In this document: piece after piece, positions 35,473 through 45,218 of the stretch
How positions within the stretch are numbered: the stretch's first letter is position 1
Layout: each line of letters starts with the position of its first letter
DNA from: Cudoniella acicularis
Lineage: Eukaryota; Ascomycota; Leotiomycetes; Helotiales; Helotiaceae
Direction of reading: 5' to 3'
Length of the DNA stretch: 64,000 nt
Assembly (NCBI GenBank): GCA_013054445.1
Contig: JAAMPI010000006.1
Location: 1-64,000 of the forward strand
Notes under the pieces: model-generated
Seen by the model: the letters and a program-made list of their open reading frames with translations, nothing else
The model's database searches: none
Told to the model about the DNA's origin: nothing
Translations under genes and position numbers: made by a program

Positions 35473-38400
35473 TTACTGGAGCATAGAATCCAGGCTTTCA
35501 CCCAGAACTCCCTCAATCTTGACTATCCAGCGATGTGTTTCTTTCTCAACAATTTCATCGTCATCTTCCTGGAGCTCGCTAATAAAAGGCAACATCTCTG
35601 GCAACAACGACAGCCACTCCTCTCCTAAACGATCAGTCAAGGATTGCTGGCACTTCACAGCTGCAAGTCTAACACTGGGGTTCTCCGATCGCAAATGCTT
35701 GAGAATTGCTCCGTTAAGCTCTTTGTGATGATCTGACGAGTCCGCGGCAGCTGCAAGCTCAACCACGGCCGGAACAAGTTCAAGAACTAAAGGAAGGGAG
35801 GACCCATGAGCAAATTGAGCGCACAACGCAGGTGCAACAGCGTTAAAATGGGTGGGCGACTGCCAAAAATCATCTTGGTCGCACTCGAAACATTTAGTCA
35901 GTGTTTGCAGAACCCTCGTCCATAGCTTCTTAGACTCCTCTTCTTTAGGGTTGACATTCTCCAACAGATTTACAGCATTTTCGAGTACATAGGTCGCATA
36001 GCTTGTGACTATTGACTTGAGGGTGTCAAAAAAGACTGCCATGAAGCCGTAGATGCTTTGCAAGCGTAAGACTTTCCCTGATTTATCTTTCTTAGGCAAT
36101 GATGTAGATGCCCAATCAACAAGGTTGGCAAAAATTGGTCTGAATGTTGCGTCGTTGAACTTGTAGATCATTTTGATTGCCACTTCGTTTACCTCTGTCT
36201 CGATTTCCGAGACCGCATCAGGAGGGAAGCTGTCATCTGTCGTTGCCTTTTGCCTTCTGAGATCGAATGCGTTTTGGAATATTTGGCCAATATGGATGAA
36301 TATTTCGTGATGACACTTTTTGAGTGTTTGTCGATGGCATTGCTCAGAATCTCGACGTATTCGCGGAGTGCCTGCAATATGATAAGTAAAACGGAATTGA
36401 GAGTTTCTGGTGGATAAAACACATACCAGGGGACCTCTTGCTGCAGCCTTCTCCCAGTCCTTCTCCAAAGCGTTAAAAAGACTTTTAGCATCGACTTGTT
36501 TGGAAACTAGATGTAGACATTGGAGCCTGCTGTTCTTGGATTCGTCATCAAAATCTCTCTCAGCGGATGCATTTGAGATTTGAAGAAGTTTATCTAGGTA
36601 ACCTCCAGATATCATGTATGGCAGGTATTGCACCAAAGCACTTATAAAAGTGTAACCCGCATTGTGGAGTTTCTGAGTTTCAACATCGCTCCTGACATTC
36701 GATTCCATGTACTCGAGGGCTTTTGGGATTGCAGACGGAAGTACGGAGACGATACCTTCTCGTAGAATTTCAACCAATGAAGAAAGGCACAATAGAGCCA
36801 TAACACGCAGACGGTCGTCGGATTGACCAAGACAGTGCATACTTGCAATTGTTTCTGCGGCAGCTGAAACTGCTTCAAGATCCTTTTTTCCATATTTCTC
36901 CGAAATTTTGTCCACGCACGCCACAGCGGTATGTTTATAAAGAACATCATTTGACTCTCGAATAATGGCCGTGAGTTGTGGAAGGAAGCCAAGCATCGCG
37001 GTTCTTGAGACGGCATCTGAGGGGCTTTCTTGATCAATTCGTACTTCCACAGAGCGGAGAATCTTTCGGCGCAAGGACTCGTTTGGCCTGTCTAGTAAAC
37101 CTTCCACTGACTTCACAAACTCGCTAGTTGACAGAAGACCCAAAAGGCTCTCTAGAATATTTCCACAAGAGTTGTGTAAACGCTTTTGATCTTTCAACAA
37201 ATCTGCCAAAGCCAGGAGATTTTCCAGCAAGGTTGAGTACAACTCTCGGATCCTGGCTGCATCCATATCATCCCGATCAAGTATTTTCCCCGTCTGGACA
37301 ACCAACCGCTTTTGTGAGAGAAGATCTGGTAGTAGCTCCAATTCATTGAGCGCAACACGAAGAGGCTCCCACAGGCCCTCGTCATTTGCGTTTAATAATA
37401 TTGCTGAGTAGGTTGGCTTTGGCTTTAAAGTATCCTTGACGAGGTCGAGATATTTGATGATAGACTGGAGTTGGATTTCAACACTAAAAGAACCACATAA
37501 GTCGACGGCGAAAGACTTAGTACTTTCAGTTGCGCTATACTTGTCGACCAGCATCGCCAATATCGCGAAAAGGAAATCTTCGGCCCCCAAAGTCCGAACC
37601 AGAGAAGCAAAGAGTCCCTTTCGACGATGAGAAGGGACGTGCTCATAAGCTGCGACGAAACTCAACAAAAGCTCTGCAGCCCCAGTTACAAGTTCCGTCT
37701 TGCCCTTTCGCAAAGAATATATCAATGGAGGGATGACTTCTTGTATGGTTTGGCTGATGACGTGCGCCGAGTAGTCATCATTCTGCCTCAAAACAGAATT
37801 GCCCATAAAGGTGAAGATGGGCATAACGCTATGAAGCACTAATTCGGGAGCGACATCGGCAAGAGAGGCAATAAGGAGCAATGCAGCATTTTGCACTTGC
37901 GGGCTTACGGTCTTTTGGACACAGTCAACAAGCAAATCAGCCCGCACAGCAGCACGATCAAACGGGACACTAGGGTCTGATCTGTACGCTTGCAGAATGG
38001 CGAGGAGGCTGTTCAATACTAGTCCTTGCAGATAGGCAAGCTCTGATATAACCTTGGTCTTGAAATGCTGAAGTTCAGCCAGGACATTAAAAAGTCCTCT
38101 CAACAGCCCTGGATGGGTTCCCGGTTTCGAGGCATCAACAAGTTGCAAGACAAACGTGACTTTCTTGATCGCGGCAGTGAGCTGCTTGGGATCTTGGAGG
38201 GGGCTCCGAGCAACTTCCCCATGGCTTATTCTCCGTCGTTTCGAAGCTGGGGGCTTATCAGCTAACTTTGCAGCCGTAGGTAATTGGTCAAGGAAAGCCA
38301 AGAGAATATCGGTAGACAGTGGCATCGCACTGAGGAGCTCAGTTGACAGCTGTGATGCAAGTTCGCGAGACTCCGGACCGTCACTTGATGCAGATTGGGA

Positions 38401-40997
38401 AGAGTTCATCAGCATAAGAGCTGTCTTTAATCTGAGAGGACTCTTCAAGGATGACCACATCACACGAAGTCGATTGAAGACTGCTACCAGAAGGGTAGGC
38501 CTGTCAGCTGCCACCTCTCCATTGATTATCCTAATCAAAAATAGGAGACCATCCTCATCGTTGGGGGTGACAACTGCAAGTGACTGTTCGTCAAACGCGG
38601 AGGGGTCAATTTCTTCGTCTCGACAGTATTTTAGCGCTTCCAGAGGGCCAAGTGAAGACCACTTCTCGAGGACAGGAAGCAGGTATTTCGTCCTTGCTAC
38701 CCCTGCTATACTCCGTACTTGGTTTGATACTGTAAGGAGTCTGAGCTTGACTGCCATCAGTGGTGTTTGGAGAATATGGGATGCGAGGAAAGAGAGGATA
38801 GAGGTGCGTGATGCCTGAGAGAGCTTTGGCGGATCAGGTTTTCTTAGGCTGTCCGAGTTTTCGTGACTGTTCAGCGACCTTTGGAAAATGGAGTTGATGT
38901 GCTTTCCATCGAGTACACACTCTTCCAATGCTGGGACAAGTAGATCTCGGAGAAGGCGAATGACAACTTCTGGTGCCAGCCATTTAAGGTCTTTCATGAA
39001 TGTTTTTGAGCCATATAAATCTTCGGCAGCCCACTGGTGGAATTGTTTTAGATTCTTCTTGGCTTCCGTACCTGCTGGATATATCTCGTTTATGGCAGTG
39101 AGAAGTTCTGCGGCGGCACGACGAACCCTGATCGCATGATCGCCAAGAGCAGCAATGGCGTAAGGCAAGATTGCCTGAACATCAACATTCGGGGTCTTCT
39201 TGCCCGCCAAAAATCGAGTTGCCATCTGAAGCGCCGACGCTCGAGCCAAGGCAGGATATGGACCACACCAAGTTCTCATGTAAAAGCTGAGGTAAACTGT
39301 ATTTTCAAACGCAGATCCTCGGTTGAGAATTGGTGATGCGTCAAACAATTCTAAATCCTTGGAGTCAGATGTAGAAGCTAGGAAAGCGCGGCAGAGGTCC
39401 GAATAGATACTGGAGCAGTCGTATTTTAAGAACGAAGATTCCTTAACCATTTTCTTAGGTATTTTTTCGAAGAGTGATTGGAAAGCCGATCTTGTTTTTG
39501 GTGGCTCAATTGTGGAGTCTTCCATGATCAAATCTTCTGATGGCGACATTGGTACCGCAGCTGGTCGGATTGTAGTATGCAATTTGACTTCTAACTCGTC
39601 TATATCGACGTCCGTGTCTTTTAACGTACTGCGGACCACATCACCAGCGTGCCCCGGTAATTGAGTGAGAGAAACCAGAGAAGAAGCAAGATGGGGTCGC
39701 ATGCTTATCTGCTCCGGACTATCATCCATCTGATGTGCTACGAGAAGAAGTGCTTTAACGATGACACTAGTTTGATGGTCGCTCAGTAATTGATTCTCGA
39801 TCATTTGATGTATAATATCAAGGCCGCTAAATTCGCCATGCTTTCGCAATCGATCCACGAGTGAAAGACATAAACCATTGACAAGCTTGTCAAGCCGTCG
39901 TTCTTTCGAGATCTCCATGAGGGTATTTGGCAGGTTCTCGATCTTCAGCAACTCTTTCGTGAGTCGTTTGGTCAACTGTTTCGCTGCTCGATGCTGTGAT
40001 AGGATAGACAAGCAAATAAGACCGGGAACCGTAGTCTCTGGGGTCCATCCCAAGACAACAGCTTCCATCATAGCTGTTAATAGTTTATTGTCAAGCCCCC
40101 CTTTTGATGCCATTATTGAGAGAAGCATGTAGCACGCAATTCGAAGATCGGGCACCTTTTTCATTGCCAATCCTTCATTTAATGTCGGCAACAATCTCAA
40201 GATAACATCTTGCTCATTCTGTTCTTGCACAGCTCTCCTGCCTGACCGAGATTTGTCCAACATGCCCCCAGTTGCTTCTGTCATGATTCCTGCCCAAAAT
40301 GCGAGAAGAGCTGGGTAATTTTGTCGAGCTTGACAAAGACGAAGTACATAGGAATTGAGCGCTGATGTAAATGAGACATTGTTTGTTGCGGTGTGGACGA
40401 TTGTATGCCTTGGGGGTGCTGTGAGAGACCGGATATATGGGTGAAGGAACTTGTACTCTTGTGGAACATTGGAAGGGAGTATCGATAGTAGTGTGGTGAA
40501 GACCGGGAGTGTATGGTAAGGCAGGAAAGTTGTGAGGAGAAAAGATGTGTTGAACTCGTGGGCTCTGCAATTACTGTTAATAAGTTTTGTAAAAGAACGC
40601 ATCTGCAAGGAAAGACTGACTTGAATCTCCGTATGACCCATTCCACTGCCTTTATTCCGGGTGTTAATCGCAGCTTGCCACCAACAAGACCCAAAAATGC
40701 TTCAAGTTGTTTATTGAGCTCCGAATTTTCTGCTGCCGTCATCTGAGTTCGGTCTTCTTCTTGACTTTGCTCGCTGAAAATGTTTCTTTGAAACTCTAAA
40801 AATCTGTTGTCCAGAAGACACAGTTCTTGGAAGCCTTCATGGCATAAAATGTAAATTGTGTCAAAACTTTGAGACGCAGCGACTCGGGGTTCGAATATTA
40901 GCGATTTTGAGTGTGAGGATTTTTGCGCCTTGAGGTTTAAAGTATTTGTTGAATTGGCCGAGATCCGCGACAGCTGTGCTGCCAAAGAAGTCGCCAT
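35473..40997 (-). CDS. UTP10: U3 snoRNP protein UTP10 (HEATR1), with a 1-bp frameshift
   Basis: A large HEAT-repeat scaffold of the t-UTP subcomplex of the small-subunit processome; needed for pre-rRNA transcription and processing in the nucleolus. Three exons: 40621-40997, 36427-40564, 35473-36371. Introns are 56 bp (GTCAGT donor) and 55 bp (GTATGT...GCAG). The junctions restore VIRRFKAHEFNTSFLL and a block starting ALREYVEILSNAIDKHSKSV. The N-terminus MATSLAAQLSRISANSTNTL is the typical UTP10 start, and the BP28CT region lies near the C-terminus. One defect: at 36282-36284 a 3-base A run (minus strand) should be 4 to pass from SVITKYSSILA into FQNAFDLRRQKATTDD. With that base the protein is 1804 residues, the expected size. 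UTP10 is essential in yeast, so this looks like a sequence error. Confidence 0.93.
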
Positions 40998-41279
40998 TGT
41001 GTATGGATAACGCCGTCACTCAATGGATCATATTGGACGCATTCCAGGTTCCTGCTCAAGTCTTATCGAACTTTTTTTTTTTGGAGGGGATTATTCGCTT
41101 ACTAATTAGCGCGAGGCTGCCAAGACCCCTGCATTCAGGTTTGTCGTGTGGGTCAAAGCGGCATCGCTTAATTCAAAACGCCCCCAATATCTTCTGTCCA
41201 CCTTGAGAAGCGTCCTAATCACACCACGATCGGACAACATCAGAATGTTATAGCGTTAAATGGGCCTGGATTCAACAAC
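40998..41279. promoter_or_regulatory. Bidirectional promoter between UTP10 and NRDE2
   Basis: 282 bp separate two head-to-head start codons, so both promoters must lie here. It contains an 11-base T tract at 41072-41082, a possible nucleosome-disfavouring element. No TATA box is evident. Confidence 0.5.
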
Positions 41280-44200
41280 ATGTCTGAATCTAAGACCGCT
41301 GTACCCAAGTTTGGATCCTTTCGGCCAAAGCCAACGCCACCAGGACTGCCTCCCCTCTCAAACGAATCCGAGAAGAAGCAAGCTTCCAAAAGCAGGCATC
41401 GACCACGTGACGACGACTCCAAAAGGGGGCATCAACATCACAGGCGACATAAGGAAAAGGATCAAGAACTCATCAAGGCCGAGCCGGTAGTGCCTCGCGT
41501 GAGAGACAGGTCTCCTGATATTTTTGTCATAGACAGAGAAGGCGACGAGAAAAATCTTGTCTACGGCAGTATTCATCGATACAGTGTACCCGCTTTTCAT
41601 CGAAGTGGTGCAGGCGGCGTCTTGGGCGTACCTTCAAATATCAAGATCGATAGAGATTTCAGGGATGATAAAGGAATCATCCTTTGGGATTGGAGAGAGA
41701 ATAGATCCAGCCATCGAGAGAAATACGCTTTCTCCAAAGTAGAGCGAGAAAGGCCTAGACTCTTGAGAATACGGCCAGAAGCCGTCCATGGCCATGATGG
41801 TGTGGACGCAAATTTCATACCATTGAGTTTTACCATAGGGAAGAAACGCAAGAGAGCTGGGACAAATTCTGATTCTGAGAGTGATGAAATTCATTACCGC
41901 TCCATCCATGGAAAGAAAAAGACCAAAGACCAACCAGAAGACGACGCCTTCCAATATGCCACGGCTAGTGAGTCGTCGGATGTGGAAGTCGAAGGTATCA
42001 ACACGTCAGCTGCAGAAGGAAGGCAAAGGAATGTCGATCTCAGCAGGCGAGTCGAGCAGTCTCCACATGACATCGATGCATGGCTTGCATTGATTGAACA
42101 ACAGGATTTTCTTCTGAGAGGGGAAGATGACCACCGTAAGATCACAAATGCAGAACTGAGGAGTACTGCCGATATCAAAATTCATATGTACGAAAAGGCA
42201 CTTGCACAGGCTAAAACGCTTAAAGATCGCGAAAGGCTTTTACTTGGTCTGATGTCTGAGGGATCGACAGTTTGGGAAACCAAAGCCCAATCGGATCGTT
42301 GGAAGCAAATTTCTCAAGACAACATTGATAGTCTGAGGCTGTGGACGAGTTATCTAAACTTTAAACAAGCTACATTTACAACTTTTCGATACGAAGAAGT
42401 CCGAGACATCTTCATCGCCAGAATCAAACTTCTATTGAGTAGGATATACTCTACGGGAGCCGAGGCCAATAGCGCTTTCAATACCTCTCTCTATCAGCAG
42501 CTTCTTTATGTTTTGCTCCGTGCGACAATATTGATACGGGAATCTGGGTATTCGGAGCTCGCGGTAGCGATCTGGCAAGGCCTACTTGAGATCAATTTCT
42601 GTGGCCCAGAACAAACACATTCCAGAGAAGATCAAACTCGCCTTTTCAGCGAGTTCTGGGAAAGCGAGGTTGCCCGTATCGGCGATGATGGTGCAAAAGG
42701 TTGGCGCTCGTACATGAATAATGAACAAGGGTCTGAACCATCAGCAACCATCGCCGATAAAACCGGGGATTCTCTGGATAATACAGTGTTGTTTAAAAGC
42801 TGGGCAGTCGCCGAAAGAGCGAGGTCCGAAGTTTCGTTTATTCCGGCCACGACAATGGATGAAGTGGTAGAGGATGATCCTTTCCGTGTCATTCTCTTCT
42901 CGGACATTGAAGCTTTTCTTGTCAATCTTCCACCCGGTACTGTCGATCTGCATGGTCTGCTTATTGATGCGTTCCTCATATTTTGCCGCTTGCCAACAAT
43001 GGCTGGTTACGAAACTGGAAGTAATCACGCATGGTTGGCTGATTCTTTTGTCCGTGGAGAACTATTGGACTTGAACCCTGCAGCCATAAAACGGCAGTAT
43101 TGCAGTCATGTGAATTCAGAATCCGAAGAAGTAAATATTTGTTCGGTCTTTGACACTCCGTCGCCAAATTATCGAAATTCACCCGACACAATGTTTTCTA
43201 CCATACATTGGTTTCGAGCTGGCAGTGCTTGGCGAGACTCACTTGTTGGAGACCATACATCAGCTTCCTACAGATGGGTTCGAAATACTCTTAAACAACT
43301 GCTCCAGTCTCACTTTCGAGAAAGTCTGGCTGAGTACTACTTATCATTTGAGTGGCGAAACGAACCGGACAGTATCAAGAAGGTCGCTAAGAGCCTATTG
43401 AAGCAGCATCCCTCCAACCTAAAACTCTACAATGCCTATGGTATGATCGAATGGGCAAGGGGAAACAAAGATGTTTCTAACGGAGTGTTTTCTGCGGCTC
43501 TTAATATGAGTATTGCTATGGAAGAGAGTAAAAATAGAGAGTCGACCATGCTGTGGAAAAGCTGGATCTGGACTTCACTCGAGGACATGGACAAGCAATC
43601 GGCACTTCAGCGTCTGCTTTCAGTGTCAGAAAGTGTTGTGACAACAAATATTTCTACAGTCCTATCCCCTGCCATACTTCTAAAAACAAAACAGCATCTA
43701 ATCTCAAACCGGGACTACCGCTTAACATCTGGTGACTTCCTCGTTGCTATTGCCTATGGTGATCTTTCAGCTCTTTTCGAGTACCTTACATCTAATATGA
43801 GTTTTGAAACTCAATCGGCAGCACAAGGAGATATCACCTCAGCTCTTGCATCCTATACGAACTTGTCCAAGTCTCTAGTTGATCGAGGTCTTGGAAAGTC
43901 AACCCCGCACGAACTACTTCTCCAATCCGCCGGCCGTCTTCTATATCACCATGCGCGAGTTGGGCCTTTCCGCCCTGCGCTCCTCCGGGAACACTTGTCA
44001 AGATTCCTGAATCTCTTCCCGCAAAATACAATTTTCTTATCTCTCTACACTTGGAACGAATCTCGGCTTCGCATAGACAATCGTGTTCGCAGCATTCTCC
44101 TATCCACAGTTCTGACTGCCGAAAACGATACGCTTTCTTCGCGGCTCTTTGCAATACATTATGAAATGACGCATGGAACAATTCATTCTGTCCGATCAAC

Positions 44201-44531
44201 CTTCGAGCATGCGGTTGCGTCCCCTTCTTCAAAATCATCAGCAGGACTGTGGAAGCTCTATATCCTATTTTGTCTCGAGACGCCACAATTTCGTCCCCAA
44301 GCGAAAGATACATGGCATAGAGCACTCAGAGCTTGTCCGTGGGCAAAGGAGCTCTATATCCTGGGCTTTGAAACCATGTGTGAAACAATGAGCTTTTTAG
44401 AGCTGAAGAGAACCTGGAGAGTTATGGGCGAGAAGGAGTTAAGAGTCCATGTGGACTTGGAAGAAAAGTTTGAAGACATGAAGGATTTGGAGCTGGAGGG
44501 TAAAGAACACAAACGGCTGGGTCAGAGATAG
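41280..44531 (+). CDS. NRDE2: NRDE2 family nuclear RNA-surveillance and gene-silencing protein
   Basis: NRDE-2 proteins act in nuclear RNA silencing in nematodes, with the Mtl1/Mtr4 helicase in fission yeast (Nrl1), and in splicing and genome stability. Intronless, 1083 residues. The N-terminus MSESKTAVPKFGSFRP is followed by a basic charged stretch (RHRPRDDDSKRGHQHHRRHK), then the conserved blocks DIFVIDREGDEKNLVYGS and DRDFRDDKGIILWDWRE. The NRDE-2 domain begins near residue 240 (SRRVEQSPHDIDAWLALIEQ), and helical HAT/TPR-like repeats fill the rest. No catalytic motif. The start is the first ATG in frame; an overlapping ATG 20 nt upstream is in another frame. Co-location with UTP10 may be coincidental. 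Confidence 0.92.
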   Translation: MSESKTAVPKFGSFRPKPTPPGLPPLSNESEKKQASKSRHRPRDDDSKRGHQHHRRHKEKDQELIKAEPVVPRVRDRSPDIFVIDREGDEKNLVYGSIHRYSVPAFHRSGAGGVLGVPSNIKIDRDFRDDKGIILWDWRENRSSHREKYAFSKVERERPRLLRIRPEAVHGHDGVDANFIPLSFTIGKKRKRAGTNSDSESDEIHYRSIHGKKKTKDQPEDDAFQYATASESSDVEVEGINTSAAEGRQRNVDLSRRVEQSPHDIDAWLALIEQQDFLLRGEDDHRKITNAELRSTADIKIHMYEKALAQAKTLKDRERLLLGLMSEGSTVWETKAQSDRWKQISQDNIDSLRLWTSYLNFKQATFTTFRYEEVRDIFIARIKLLLSRIYSTGAEANSAFNTSLYQQLLYVLLRATILIRESGYSELAVAIWQGLLEINFCGPEQTHSREDQTRLFSEFWESEVARIGDDGAKGWRSYMNNEQGSEPSATIADKTGDSLDNTVLFKSWAVAERARSEVSFIPATTMDEVVEDDPFRVILFSDIEAFLVNLPPGTVDLHGLLIDAFLIFCRLPTMAGYETGSNHAWLADSFVRGELLDLNPAAIKRQYCSHVNSESEEVNICSVFDTPSPNYRNSPDTMFSTIHWFRAGSAWRDSLVGDHTSASYRWVRNTLKQLLQSHFRESLAEYYLSFEWRNEPDSIKKVAKSLLKQHPSNLKLYNAYGMIEWARGNKDVSNGVFSAALNMSIAMEESKNRESTMLWKSWIWTSLEDMDKQSALQRLLSVSESVVTTNISTVLSPAILLKTKQHLISNRDYRLTSGDFLVAIAYGDLSALFEYLTSNMSFETQSAAQGDITSALASYTNLSKSLVDRGLGKSTPHELLLQSAGRLLYHHARVGPFRPALLREHLSRFLNLFPQNTIFLSLYTWNESRLRIDNRVRSILLSTVLTAENDTLSSRLFAIHYEMTHGTIHSVRSTFEHAVASPSSKSSAGLWKLYILFCLETPQFRPQAKDTWHRALRACPWAKELYILGFETMCETMSFLELKRTWRVMGEKELRVHVDLEEKFEDMKDLELEGKEHKRLGQR

Positions 44532-45218
44532 ATACCTGCAATTGAGTCAGTTTATTTAAAGATCACCGGCGTCAACCCCAGGGTTCAAATATTGTCGTTG
44601 ACCATGAATAAATCGTAAGAAACTAGGCATTGTATTTTTTGGGGCATTATTGGTAAGGCACTCACAGTAGGAGCGCTTTTGGTGATCCCCTGCGAATTAA
44701 CAATGCGGGATCTTCTTAATAGAGTATTTTAATACGATATTTTATCGTCGTGACAATGACATTCTAAATAACTACTGAATGAACCTCTTTGCATGGAATT
44801 TATATTGAGAGAAACAGTTAAAAATGTACCGTATAGATTGACGAGAGTCGGTTTGCGCAACAAATATAGAGGGCAGTGAATGTTTCGCTTACTGTGTGTT
44901 ATATGAACCTTTTTTATATAGTATAGGATCTCATACTATAAAAACGTAATCCCATCCCTCAGAATACAGATAAAAAGATTAGTTAGGCTATTGATTTTTA
45001 AATATCTCTGTATCTGTGAATAATTTAGGACTCTCACCCTTCGTATTAGGTATAGCATGACCCGATTCTGATCTGCAGCCGAAAAAGGGGGGCATGACAA
45101 GGGTCTTGACTCGTGTCACGTGTGGCGGCGTAAGGAGCCGCGTAAAGTTTGACGCGACACGACGCGTTTAACCTTTACAATCATTTTGCACAACACCATT
45201 CACTGGTAAGAACGCACG
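44532..45218. other. AT-rich intergenic region
   Basis: 3' flank of NRDE2 and promoter of RDH54. Positions 44700-45060 are strongly AT-rich with TATATA words. Nearer the RDH54 start are CGTGTCACGTG and GACGCGACACGACGCGT sequences; the latter resembles an ACGCGT (MluI cell-cycle box) site near 45162-45167, which would suit a DNA-repair gene. This is inference from a consensus only. Confidence 0.45.

Noticed and set aside
43834..44325. 163-residue frame antisense to NRDE2
   Set aside because: Shadow frame; NRDE2 is clearly the coding strand.
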